DNA from: Vulcanimicrobiia bacterium
GTDB lineage: Bacteria; Vulcanimicrobiota; Vulcanimicrobiia; Vulcanimicrobiales; Vulcanimicrobiaceae
Length of the DNA: 49,130 nucleotides
Direction: 5' to 3'
Assembly: GCA_024281075.1 (NCBI GenBank)
Contig: JAMXLK010000032.1
Span: 1-49,130, forward strand
In this document: piece by piece, positions 6,801-15,137 of the stretch
Position numbering within the stretch: the first letter of the stretch is position 1
How the letters are laid out: each line of letters starts with the position of its first letter
Made by a program: the position numbers and the translations under genes
Notes under the pieces: generated by a model
Told to the model about the DNA's origin: nothing
The model's input: the letters and a program-made list of their open reading frames with translations, nothing else
The model's database searches: none

Positions 6801-9362
6801 ATGCAATTCCGCATTGCGTGCGTTCGCGCCGCATGCATCGTTCTCGCGTTCGTACTCTGGCCGTGTTCGGGCATCGCGTTGGCCGATCACGAGGAACACC
6901 ATCACGACCAAGAACAGCACGAGCACCACGAAACCGACGTCAAAGGCACGGTATCGGCGACTGACGGCACGCCGGTCGCAGGCGCGATTCTCGTGCTTTC
7001 GTCGGGCGAGATCAAGAAAGAGACCCATAGCGACGCGCACGGGCGGTTTAAGATCGACGACGTGCCGAACGGAACGTACGCGCTCGACGTCGTCGCCGCC
7101 GGCTATCAAGCGATTTCCGAACGCACCGTGACGATCGATCGCCAAAACAAGAGCCTTGCGATCGTGCTCGCACCCTCGACGACCGGCTCGCTGACCGTCA
7201 TCGGCACCGTGCGAGCTGCCGCCGGCGAAACCGTCTCGACGTCCTCCGCACAAAGCGCCACGCTCAACGCGCAAAGCGCGGCGGCGGCCGGCACGAATGC
7301 GGTCTCGGCCATGCTCTGGCCGCAGCTTTCCGTCACACCGGTCTTGCCGCTCGGCGGAGGGAGTAACGCGACCCAGGTCTTTGCCGTGCGCGGCCCCGAT
7401 CCGACCGAAACGTTAGTCGACATCGACGGCCATAAGGTCAATAACGGAAATACCGGCGACTTCGATCTTTCGCTGGTCGACCCGGCGGCGCTCCAAGGGG
7501 TGCAAGTTATTTACGGAATCTCGCCCTCGTCGCTCATCGGGCCGAACACGATCGGCGGCGGCGTCAACATTTTAACGCTCGAGCCGACGACCACGCCGCA
7601 CTCGCTGATGCGTCTCTTCGGCGGATCGTACGATACGTTTGGCCAGACGCTGCAAACGACCGGAACCAGCGGACGTCTCGGCTATGCGTTTTCGTTCCAT
7701 AACGCCAGCTCGTCGGGTTCCGTGAATACGACGATCGTCGCGCCGCCGCCGGGCGTCTCGCCCCCGGCAGAAAACGAACGTTCGCAAAGCGTCGGGAGCG
7801 GCTCCTACGGCGACTCGTTCTTGTCCAAACTTCGCTACGAGCTCGGCCCGTCGAACGGCTATGGCTACGTGCAGCTCGACTTCCGCAATCAGACGGTTAC
7901 CAAAGACGAATCTGCCTTACTGACCAACTACACGCCGCCGGGCTTTAGCGGCGGCGGCGGCGATGATGCCGTTCACGTTGGTCCTCTCGATGCATCGAGT
8001 TCGGGCGGCTATCAAAGCTTTGCCGGAACTTGGCTTGGCACGCATCAAGTAAACTACGGCCTCGACGCGCAGCTGCCGGTGGGATTGGAACAGATCGACG
8101 GAGCTCCGGCGACGCTGGTTCAATTCAGTCATCTGACCACGCTCGCATCGCAGTCCGTCTCCGGCCCGGGCGCCGAGACGATGCAGTACCTGTACAATCA
8201 ACGCGACCTCTTGGGCGACGACTGGTTCCAGATCGATCATCACTTCGACTACGGCACCCTTTCGTTCAAGTACGACCTCCAAACGGAAACGCTAACGACG
8301 AACTACGTGCAAGGACAAGTCGTCGCACAAGCGCAGCCCATTGGCGGTCCGTTCGGTCCGGCGATCGTTGCGCTCGCCCAGACCCCTCCGGTGCAAACGA
8401 TTCCGCTTGCGCAGACACAACGCTATGCGGTGATTCGGTATAACGGCGACCCGACGAGCCACATTCACTTTTCGCTCGCGGCGTACGAAAGCTGGTTCAG
8501 TACGTGGGGAAGCGGCTTCAATCCGCGAGCCGGTTTCACGTGGACGCCGACGGGGAGCACGGCTGTGCGAGCATCCGTCGGAACGACGTTCCAGACGCCC
8601 CAGCTTTCGGAAATGGTCGTTCCGCCGCCGGCCGATCGCGTTCCCGTGGGCGGCGTCGTCTACGTCGGCAATCCGAATCTGCAACCCGATCGTGCGACGG
8701 ATTATGATTTCGGCGTGGATCACATTTTCGGCACGTCGCGCCATCCGCTGCGTCTTTCATTTGACGCGTATCAGAATAACGTTCGTTCACCGTCGGCGCA
8801 GCTCAACGTCGTTCCGATTCCGGGTTGCCAGACAAAGCATAACCCGACACCGTGCCCGATCAGCATGCCGGTCAACGCCGGGAACGCAACGTATCGCGGA
8901 ATCGACGTGCAGGCCGATCAATTGCTCGGGCGCGACTTGCACGTGCGCGCCGGCTGGGACGTCGACAGCTCGTTCCTCACGGTTATTCCGGCATCGGTGC
9001 AAGACGGCACGCTCGCCGCCGGGCAACAGGCTCTGGGGCAGCCGCTACACAAAGCGTACGTTGCGGTCGAGAACGACGCGCCGTTCGGTCTGAACTATGG
9101 TGCGGAACTCGACTACGAAGGCTGGTATAACGAGCTCAATCGTTCGCCGTACGCAACACTCGACGCTCACGTCGCCTACCGGCACGCCGGTTTCGAGTAC
9201 GGGCTCTACGGAACGAATCTAACGAACGTCTATGCCAACCCCTTTACCATTATCGGAGGCGGCATCGTATATGGTGGAACGCCGGGCTCTCCGGTGATTC
9301 CGACCAATGCCTACGTCTTGCAAGGAGCTACCGTCAAGTTCGTCGTCACGCGGTCGATCTAG
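6801..9362 (+). CDS. TonB-dependent receptor with carboxypeptidase-regulatory-like domain and His-rich N-terminus
   Basis: 853 aa, of normal length for the family. A signal peptide ends at ALA|DH and is followed by a His/Glu-rich stretch (DHEEHHHDQEQHEHHE, residues 29-44) that could bind Zn, Ni, Co or Cu. Then come a CarboxypepD_reg-like beta domain (about 46-125: VKGTVSATDGTPVAGA, GRFKIDDVPNGTYALDVVAAGY), a plug domain (about 175-255, with FAVRGPDPTETLVDIDGHKV and GPNTIGGGVNIL) and an outer-membrane barrel to the end. A histidine-rich start is seen in several metal-uptake receptors, so metal import is a reasonable guess. It sits directly downstream of an unknown membrane protein. No TonB/ExbB/ExbD genes are present in this window. 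Confidence 0.92.
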   Translation: MQFRIACVRAACIVLAFVLWPCSGIALADHEEHHHDQEQHEHHETDVKGTVSATDGTPVAGAILVLSSGEIKKETHSDAHGRFKIDDVPNGTYALDVVAAGYQAISERTVTIDRQNKSLAIVLAPSTTGSLTVIGTVRAAAGETVSTSSAQSATLNAQSAAAAGTNAVSAMLWPQLSVTPVLPLGGGSNATQVFAVRGPDPTETLVDIDGHKVNNGNTGDFDLSLVDPAALQGVQVIYGISPSSLIGPNTIGGGVNILTLEPTTTPHSLMRLFGGSYDTFGQTLQTTGTSGRLGYAFSFHNASSSGSVNTTIVAPPPGVSPPAENERSQSVGSGSYGDSFLSKLRYELGPSNGYGYVQLDFRNQTVTKDESALLTNYTPPGFSGGGGDDAVHVGPLDASSSGGYQSFAGTWLGTHQVNYGLDAQLPVGLEQIDGAPATLVQFSHLTTLASQSVSGPGAETMQYLYNQRDLLGDDWFQIDHHFDYGTLSFKYDLQTETLTTNYVQGQVVAQAQPIGGPFGPAIVALAQTPPVQTIPLAQTQRYAVIRYNGDPTSHIHFSLAAYESWFSTWGSGFNPRAGFTWTPTGSTAVRASVGTTFQTPQLSEMVVPPPADRVPVGGVVYVGNPNLQPDRATDYDFGVDHIFGTSRHPLRLSFDAYQNNVRSPSAQLNVVPIPGCQTKHNPTPCPISMPVNAGNATYRGIDVQADQLLGRDLHVRAGWDVDSSFLTVIPASVQDGTLAAGQQALGQPLHKAYVAVENDAPFGLNYGAELDYEGWYNELNRSPYATLDAHVAYRHAGFEYGLYGTNLTNVYANPFTIIGGGIVYGGTPGSPVIPTNAYVLQGATVKFVVTRSI

Positions 9363-9368
9363 CGCCAT

Positions 9369-10181
9369 TTAGAAGAGCAGCGTCTGAAAGTCGCCGGCGT
9401 GCTCGAAGCCGACGCGGCGATAGAGCGCGATGGCGGCGGCGTTAAAGTCGTTGACGTAGAGCGATAGCGTCGGCGAAACGTCGAGCAGCCGGTCGCAGAT
9501 TGCTGCAAGCGATGCGGTCGCAAGGCCGCGCCCGCGCATCGCCGGCGGCGTCCAAATTCCTTGCAGCTGCATCGTCCGGTCGCACCAGGGACCGATGTTG
9601 CAAAAGAAACACGGGCGTCCGTCAACGCTGCCGATCCACCAGAGCTTGCGTTCGATCATCGCGCGAATACCGGCGCCGAATTCCGGCGATCCGCGACGCG
9701 GATCATACTCCAGCTCCTGGCGAACCATTTCCGCGGAACCGTCGGCGACGGCGCGCCAGTCCCCGATGCCTGCCGGGCGTACGGCGACGCGGTGCTCGTA
9801 CGGGCGAAGATGCGCACGGTCGATCACCATCACGAGTTGACGATCCCGAACCAGTCGCGGCGGCGCGTGCCAATCGCGCACCGCGTTCCAATAGGCACTC
9901 ACGGTCTCTCGCGCGCCGACGATCATGCGTTCGCCGCGTCGCGTCCGCCCGTACTCTGCGAACGCCGGAATCGCGGAAGGCTCGGCGGCGAGTGCGATTT
10001 GCCGTCCCCAATATGCGACGCCCATAACGGCGTCGCGTTTGAGCGCTACGGCAATGCTGCGTTGCGCGGGCGGCGCGGGATCGTGCATCAGCACGTGCGA
10101 GAGAAAGACGTTGAGGTAAGGCGAGCGCGCTAGGTATCGTAACGCCGGCTCGCGCGTGGCGCGCGAGAGAGGTTCGATCAT
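9369..10181 (-). CDS. GNAT-family N-acetyltransferase (DUF4081-like N-domain)
   Basis: 270 aa. The C-terminal half carries the GNAT acetyl-CoA site: a beta strand (MQLQGIWTPPAMRGRGLATA) with the R-G-R-G loop, then a helix and LYVNDFNAAAIALYRRVGF, which is typical motif B. The N-terminal half (LARSPYLNVFLSHVLM, then MGVAYWGRQIAL) resembles the extra N-domain found in two-domain GNAT proteins annotated DUF4081. Substrate unknown. The start overlaps the stop of the upstream RskA-like gene by ATGA, so the two are translated as one unit. Confidence 0.85.
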   Translation of the reverse strand: MIEPLSRATREPALRYLARSPYLNVFLSHVLMHDPAPPAQRSIAVALKRDAVMGVAYWGRQIALAAEPSAIPAFAEYGRTRRGERMIVGARETVSAYWNAVRDWHAPPRLVRDRQLVMVIDRAHLRPYEHRVAVRPAGIGDWRAVADGSAEMVRQELEYDPRRGSPEFGAGIRAMIERKLWWIGSVDGRPCFFCNIGPWCDRTMQLQGIWTPPAMRGRGLATASLAAICDRLLDVSPTLSLYVNDFNAAAIALYRRVGFEHAGDFQTLLF

Positions 10182-10687
10182 TGCGACGTGAGCGGGGCGT
10201 CCATGAGCGGCTTGGTCGTAGGCTCTTTGCTGCCGCCGTCAGGTTCGAGGGTAACGGAGACTTCCACTGCGGATCGCGCATCGGCCGTCAACAGGACCAG
10301 CGCAGTGCCGCGAGCATCGGGCAGGAACGTCGGCGATGCGGTCATCTTCGTCGCATCGCGCGCCCGCGTCCAGGCTTGATAGACTCTTCCGTGCGGCGGT
10401 TCGGGCAGCACGTCGAGTGCCAGATAGATCCGGTTCCCGTGCGTAATCACTTCGCCGCCCCCGATCGGATAACGGTGCGCGCGCGTGTCGAGCACGTCGG
10501 AGAGCGCGGTCCGTTCTTGGACGAGGTTGCGCGCGAGGGCGGTAGACCGCTCAGATAGGGTTGCAATCTCGCGCTGCTCTTGCTTGAGCTGACCGAGCAG
10601 CGAGATGTTGGCAATCGAGGATATCAGCGCGATAACAAAGCAGACCGCTGCAACCAGATACGCGGGCCACGCCGCCGCGTTTCTCAT
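10178..10687 (-). CDS. RskA-type anti-sigma factor C-terminal domain protein
   Basis: The 321-aa track ORF is too long; its first half is antisense to the gene at 10751. The ATG at 10687 gives 169 aa: one membrane segment (PAYLVAAVCFVIALISSIANI, about 8-28), a helical/coiled linker (LLGQLKQEQREIATLSERST) and an extracytoplasmic domain with RskA C-domain features (PEPPHGRVYQAWT, DARGTALVLL and VEVSVTLEPDGGSKEPT). Full RskA proteins hold an N-terminal cytoplasmic zinc-binding anti-sigma domain. Here only seven residues precede the membrane, so that part is missing and no sigma factor gene is adjacent. It overlaps the GNAT gene downstream. It may be a sensor remnant or a regulator acting through another partner. 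Confidence 0.75.
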   Translation of the reverse strand: MRNAAAWPAYLVAAVCFVIALISSIANISLLGQLKQEQREIATLSERSTALARNLVQERTALSDVLDTRAHRYPIGGGEVITHGNRIYLALDVLPEPPHGRVYQAWTRARDATKMTASPTFLPDARGTALVLLTADARSAVEVSVTLEPDGGSKEPTTKPLMDAPLTSQ

Positions 10688-10750
10688 GCGTCGTATGTTC
10701 CCAGGGAGGCTTCGAGGCCCTCCGCCTTCATCCGTCGTAGCAGTAAACCG

Positions 10751-11155
10751 ATGGAGCCGCTCGAGACGCTGCGTGAAAAAATCGCCGAATTTCCCGGCTA
10801 CGACAGCGACGTCGAGCGGCGGCGTTCCGACGAGTACGTGCGTTCGTACCTGGGTGAAGCGTTGAGCGACCTCGGCGCTCGCTGCACGCTGTCGAGCGAC
10901 GTACGCGCGCGGCTGGACGAGCTGATTTTGCGGGTCGGCTTCGGCGATCCGCACGCTTTCATCAACCACCACATCGTCGCGGGGCATGGCGCGGCGGACG
11001 GCGGCGGAGCGGTTGCGGCGGCCGACGTGGAGACCCTCGAGCTGGCGGATCGCGCAGCAGGCTTGGATTGTGCCGCAGCAGCGGCGTATCTCGACGACGT
11101 CGACACGCTGCTGGGCCGCCGCGACGCGGCGATACGCGCCCAATCCACGAGTTGA
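10751..11155 (+). CDS. Hypothetical cytoplasmic protein
   Basis: 134 aa from the ATG at 10751; the track start at 10580 overlaps the divergent gene. The protein is acidic and helical, with no membrane or signal segment. It begins MEPLETLREKIAEFPGYDSD and has a central piece LDELILRVGFGDPHAFINH and a last third rich in Ala/Asp. It is divergent from the RskA-like gene (63 bp between starts) and ends 11 bp before the GH20 gene, so it may share that transcript. I do not recognise a family. Confidence 0.65.
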   Translation: MEPLETLREKIAEFPGYDSDVERRRSDEYVRSYLGEALSDLGARCTLSSDVRARLDELILRVGFGDPHAFINHHIVAGHGAADGGGAVAAADVETLELADRAAGLDCAAAAAYLDDVDTLLGRRDAAIRAQSTS

Positions 11156-11166
11156 CGTAATTCTCG

Positions 11167-13110
11167 TTGGTACTGCTGGCTGCGATCGCAGCGACCACGC
11201 TGCACTTGGTGCCGTCGCCGGCTCGAATTCAAACTATTTCCTGCGGCTCACGCATCGCCAGCGTGCCGCTGAGCGTAGCGGCCGGATTCGATCCGGCTGC
11301 ACGTGAAGAACTCGACGAACGCTGGCGCGCCCTGCGTATCGGATCGCTGCGTACGGTTGCCGCAAGTCCCGCGATCGTGGCAACGCATGATGGATCGCTC
11401 GCGCCGCAATCGTATCGCTTGACGACCGCCGCCGGGCGCGCGGAGATTGTGAGCTCGGATTCCGCGGGCGCGTTTTACGGTGCGATGACGCTGGCGCAGC
11501 TTCCGGTGCGTGCAAACGGCGTTTGGACGATGCCGTGCGTGCAGATCGAGGATCGCCCCGCATTGGCTTGGCGCACCCTCTCCGACGACGTCTCGCGCGG
11601 GCCGCTGCCGACGATGCGCTACTTCGAGGAGCGGGTTCGAACAATCGCCGCGTTCAAAATGAACGGCTACTCGCCGTACATGGAGCACGTCTTCGTCAGC
11701 CCGACCGATCCGCTGCCGGCGCCGCTCGACGGAATCACCCCGGATCAACTTCGGGAGCTGACGCGTTACGCGGCGCGTTTCCACGTCGCGCTCATTCCGG
11801 AACAACAATCGTTTGCGCACATGCACAACACGCTGCGTTTCGAGCGCTACGCCGCCGCCGCGGAATTGCCGCATGGCTTTCTGCTTGCGCCTAACGTACC
11901 GCTCTCGACGGACTACTTGTCGCGCATCATCGATCAGGAGCTTGCGGCGGTTGGACGGCCGCCGTTCTTTCACATCGGCTCCGACGAGACGGCGACACTC
12001 GGATTGGGGCAGACGCAAGCCTACGTCGCTCAGCGCGGGCGTTCGCAAGCATACGCCGATCACATCGTGGCGATGAACAAGCTGATCGCGCCGTCCGGCG
12101 CGCGGATTATGCTTTGGGACGACGGGATCGAGAACGACCCCGGCATCATGAAGCTGATTCCGCGCAGCGCCGTCATCGTCAACTGGCATTATGGGAACGA
12201 GCCGACGTTCATGCCGTACATTCAAACGATCGTGCGCGGAGGCTTCGAGCAGATGGTGGCGCCGGGAGCGCGCAACTGGAATGAAATATTTCCGAATGTG
12301 GACGCGGCGCTCGACAACGAGCGCCGGTTCCTGGAACAAGGCAAAGCGTCGCGAGTGCTCGGCCTTTTTCAAACGGTCTGGCACGACGATGGCGAGACGC
12401 TCTACGAGGCAACGTGGTACCCGGTGATCTATGCCGCCGCCGCCGCGTGGCAGGCCGGAGCGGTCGAGCCGGAACAATTTGCCCGCGACTTTGCGAGCGC
12501 ATTCTTCGGTACCGACGATCCGCGCTATGCGCTCGCCATTGCCGATCTTGCCTCCATTCTGCGAACACTCGAACCGCCCGAGGCTCCCTATGGGCAAACC
12601 GACGCGCTCTTTTGGGCCGATCTGTTCGATTCGGCGGCGGCAAAGCAACTGGCAACCGCGGATTTGAGCGCGGCGCGACGCGCCGCCGAAGACGTCGAGC
12701 AAAATCTTTACTTCGGCGCGCCGCCGCTGCACGCCAACGCCGCATTCGTCATGTTCTTGGCAGCGCGGCGCTACGACGCGCTGGCGCGCAAATTCCAAAT
12801 GGCGACCGAGCTGCGCGCGATGTACGAGGACGCTCGAGCGCACGCTTCCGAGCACGATCGCGCCGAGCGCGACCTCTATTGGTGCAAGTACTGGATGTGG
12901 GAGCTGCGCGATGCCTATGAAGATTTAGCGCCGCTCTATCGCCGCGCATGGCTCTACGAGAGCCGCGAAGGACACCTCGCGAGCAATCTCGAGCGCTATC
13001 ACTTGGCCGCGCAAAAGGCGATCGAGCGCGCCGACGCCTTTTATCGCGTAACGGAAGCCTACGCCCATGGCGCCGCACTGCCGCCGTTCGACACGATCGT
13101 GCCGCCCTAA
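11167..13110 (+). CDS. Glycoside hydrolase family 20 (beta-N-acetylhexosaminidase-like)
   Basis: 647 aa from a TTG start, with a short hydrophobic leader (VLLAAIAATTLHLVP) that may be a signal peptide. The N-domain has the GH20b pattern (SYRLTTAAGRAEIVSSDSAG, then FYGAMTLAQLP). The catalytic barrel starts at DRPALAWRTLSDDVSRG, and FFHIGSDET gives the H-x-G-x-D-E signature with Asp273-Glu274, the pair that stabilises the oxazolinium intermediate and donates the proton in substrate-assisted cleavage of GlcNAc/GalNAc. The C-terminal 200 residues are helical and extend past the usual barrel. Expected to release terminal amino sugars outside the cytoplasm or in the periplasm. It precedes a permease and other likely amino-sugar genes. 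Confidence 0.88.
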   Translation: MVLLAAIAATTLHLVPSPARIQTISCGSRIASVPLSVAAGFDPAAREELDERWRALRIGSLRTVAASPAIVATHDGSLAPQSYRLTTAAGRAEIVSSDSAGAFYGAMTLAQLPVRANGVWTMPCVQIEDRPALAWRTLSDDVSRGPLPTMRYFEERVRTIAAFKMNGYSPYMEHVFVSPTDPLPAPLDGITPDQLRELTRYAARFHVALIPEQQSFAHMHNTLRFERYAAAAELPHGFLLAPNVPLSTDYLSRIIDQELAAVGRPPFFHIGSDETATLGLGQTQAYVAQRGRSQAYADHIVAMNKLIAPSGARIMLWDDGIENDPGIMKLIPRSAVIVNWHYGNEPTFMPYIQTIVRGGFEQMVAPGARNWNEIFPNVDAALDNERRFLEQGKASRVLGLFQTVWHDDGETLYEATWYPVIYAAAAAWQAGAVEPEQFARDFASAFFGTDDPRYALAIADLASILRTLEPPEAPYGQTDALFWADLFDSAAAKQLATADLSAARRAAEDVEQNLYFGAPPLHANAAFVMFLAARRYDALARKFQMATELRAMYEDARAHASEHDRAERDLYWCKYWMWELRDAYEDLAPLYRRAWLYESREGHLASNLERYHLAAQKAIERADAFYRVTEAYAHGAALPPFDTIVPP

Positions 13111-13113
13111 ATG

Positions 13114-13160
13114 TGTCATCCTGAGCGTAGCCGCGAAGCGGCGGAGTCGAAGGACGAAGG
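13114..13160 (+). repeat. Short interspersed palindromic repeat (CCTGAGC..GTCGAAGG type)
   Basis: The 50-bp gap between GH20 and the permease gene holds TGTCATCCTGAGCGTAG and GCGGAGTCGAAGGACGAAGG around an inner hairpin GCCGC-GAA-GCGGC. It carries the same core (CCTGAGC ... GTCGAAGG) as two other sites here and as short repeats scattered in many bacterial genomes. It may form an RNA hairpin that tunes expression between the two genes. Its last bases double as the purine-rich ribosome site (GAAGG) of the GTG-started permease. Confidence 0.75.
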
Positions 13161-15137
13161 GTGACCGCCGCATTTATTCTGCTCGTCTTTGCAGTCTTCG
13201 CGCTGCTGATGTACCGGCGGTTGATGCCGGCGCTCGTTGCGGTGCCTGCGATGGCGTTGATCATGGCGATGGTCGCCGGCGTGCCCGCGGCAAAGCTAGG
13301 CGCGATCGTGACGGGCGGTGCGGTGAAGCTCGCGCCGTTCTACGTTGCCGTCATCTTCGGCGCGCTGCTCGGGCGCGTTACGATCGAGACCGGAATCGCG
13401 CGTCGCATCGTTGATCTGGCGGCGGAGTTCGGCGGCGAGAACCCGCTCGCGCTTTCGCTGGGATTTTCGGCGATCGTCGCGCTGCTCTTTACGGCGGTCT
13501 CCGGTTTGGGGGGCATCATCATGGTCGGATCGATCGTGTTGCCGATCATGATGACCGCCGGCGTTCCGCGCACGATCGCAGCCACGCTCTTTCTGATGGG
13601 ATTCGCGCTGGGGTTCATCTTCAATATTGCCAATTGGACCTTTTACATCACCTTCTTCGGCGTTGCACGCGAAGAGTTGATTCGGTACGCGATCGTGCTC
13701 GCAATCGTCGATGCGATTGCGATGATAATCTATGCGGTGATCGCCTTTCGCCGCGAACGCGGCTACGCGACGTGGGCCGTCGCCGGAGAACCTGACGAGA
13801 CGCCGCGCGTGCCTGCTGTCGCGCTGATCACGCCGCTCTTGCCGCTCGCGCTCTACTACGTGCTCAAAATGGATGCCGCGCCGGCGTTTCTCGCTGCCGC
13901 GGTCTTCGGCGTGCTGGCCACGCGTCCGTCGCTCGCCGTGCAGCGGCTCGTCGCGTCGGCAATTCGCGGGGTCGAAGACGTCGCGCCGGCGGTCGTGCTG
14001 TTTATGGGAATTGGAATGCTGCTGGCGGCGACGCAGGAGCCGCAGTTTGCCGCGGCGCTCCGTCCGCTCGCCGGCAATTGGCTGCGCAATCCGGTCGCGT
14101 ACGTGCTGCTCTTCGGAATCGCGAGCCCGCTGGTACTCTATCGCGGCCCGCTCAATCCGTTCGGCGTGGGTATTGCGATCTTTACCGCGCTCTATGCGGC
14201 GCACGTTTTGCCGGCGGTCGTTCTCGTCGCGGCGATCATGGCGGTCGTGCAGGTTCAAAACGTTTGCGATCCCACCAATACGGCGAACGTTTGGATCGCC
14301 AACTTTACCGGCGTCCCGATCGACACGATTACGCGCCGTACGCTGCCGTATCAGGTTGCAGTCGCAATTGCCGCTACCTTCGCCGTCGTTATTGCGTCGC
14401 CCGCGCTCTTTGGTGTGCGGCCGTTCGTATCGCTGGTGCCGGCCGCTCGCGCCGGTGAGACGCTGCCCGCGCTCTACGCACCGGCGGCGTCAAGCAATCG
14501 CCTCGCCGTCGACGACGACGGAACGCCGGTGAGCAAAGCCGCCGCCGATGCCGTCGCGGCGGAGCTGACGCCGGGGCCTTGGCAGATGATTCGACTTCAC
14601 GAGGATCCCAACGCCACGGATTGCGGCGCGAAGCGCTATGCGGCGTACGTGTACGTGACGACGTCGCAGTTCACGGTCGTCGACGGAACCGATCTCGATG
14701 TCGGTCTGCGCCTCGAGGATTGCGGCGGTTGGATCGTCTCCGAATGGCACGACCACCAACTCGGGGGCGACGCCCGCGCGCTGGCGCTGCAAGGCGTTGG
14801 GCGTCTGCGCCGCTGGGCGCTTACCGATCCCGTGCGCAGCGCCAATCTCTTCCGCACCGGCGTTGCCGAACGTCCCGGCGACAAGCCGACCTATTTCTAT
14901 GCGTTTTTCAAGAGCGACGACGGAAACTTGCGCGCGTACGTTCGTGCCGGGGGCCCCGCGTACGTCGCCGGCCTTCGCTCGGGCGACGTCATCGAGACGA
15001 TTGACGGCGTCGAGTGGTGGCAGTACGGAACGTATCAGTCGCAACGTTTCGCTTACGACGGCAAGCCGCACGCGTTCGGGGTTCAGCGTGGGGACCGCAC
15101 CGTCGAGATCACGCTCGGCGCGCCCTTTAGCGCATGA
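13161..15137 (+). CDS. Multi-span ion-transporter-like permease fused to a C-terminal PDZ domain
   Basis: 658 aa from GTG. Residues 1 to about 430 form roughly a dozen hydrophobic spans with features of the IT superfamily (CitMHS/GntP/DUF401-type carriers): re-entrant-like SGLGGIIMVGSIVLPIMMTA and the second-half DPTNTANVWIANFTGVP. After VRPFVSLVPAARAGE the chain is soluble: an unknown domain of about 150 aa with two cysteines (ATDCGAKR, LEDCGGW), suggesting an oxidising side, and then a PDZ-like element (YVRAGGPAYVAGLRSGDVIETIDG) with a following beta strand. PDZ modules bind C-termini; a carrier with one is rare and may dock a periplasmic enzyme. It follows GH20 and overlaps the methyltransferase (ATGA). 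Substrate unknown; an organic acid or sugar acid is the default guess. Confidence 0.8.
   Translation: MTAAFILLVFAVFALLMYRRLMPALVAVPAMALIMAMVAGVPAAKLGAIVTGGAVKLAPFYVAVIFGALLGRVTIETGIARRIVDLAAEFGGENPLALSLGFSAIVALLFTAVSGLGGIIMVGSIVLPIMMTAGVPRTIAATLFLMGFALGFIFNIANWTFYITFFGVAREELIRYAIVLAIVDAIAMIIYAVIAFRRERGYATWAVAGEPDETPRVPAVALITPLLPLALYYVLKMDAAPAFLAAAVFGVLATRPSLAVQRLVASAIRGVEDVAPAVVLFMGIGMLLAATQEPQFAAALRPLAGNWLRNPVAYVLLFGIASPLVLYRGPLNPFGVGIAIFTALYAAHVLPAVVLVAAIMAVVQVQNVCDPTNTANVWIANFTGVPIDTITRRTLPYQVAVAIAATFAVVIASPALFGVRPFVSLVPAARAGETLPALYAPAASSNRLAVDDDGTPVSKAAADAVAAELTPGPWQMIRLHEDPNATDCGAKRYAAYVYVTTSQFTVVDGTDLDVGLRLEDCGGWIVSEWHDHQLGGDARALALQGVGRLRRWALTDPVRSANLFRTGVAERPGDKPTYFYAFFKSDDGNLRAYVRAGGPAYVAGLRSGDVIETIDGVEWWQYGTYQSQRFAYDGKPHAFGVQRGDRTVEITLGAPFSA

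Noticed and set aside
11248-12855. 535-aa ORF on the minus strand opposite the GH20 gene
   Set aside because: Arg/His/Gly-rich shadow frame with no motifs; the plus strand encodes a clear GH20 enzyme with catalytic signature.
13296-14258. 320-aa minus-strand ORF rich in His, Asp and Arg
   Set aside because: Antisense of the permease membrane helices; composition is typical of a shadow frame.
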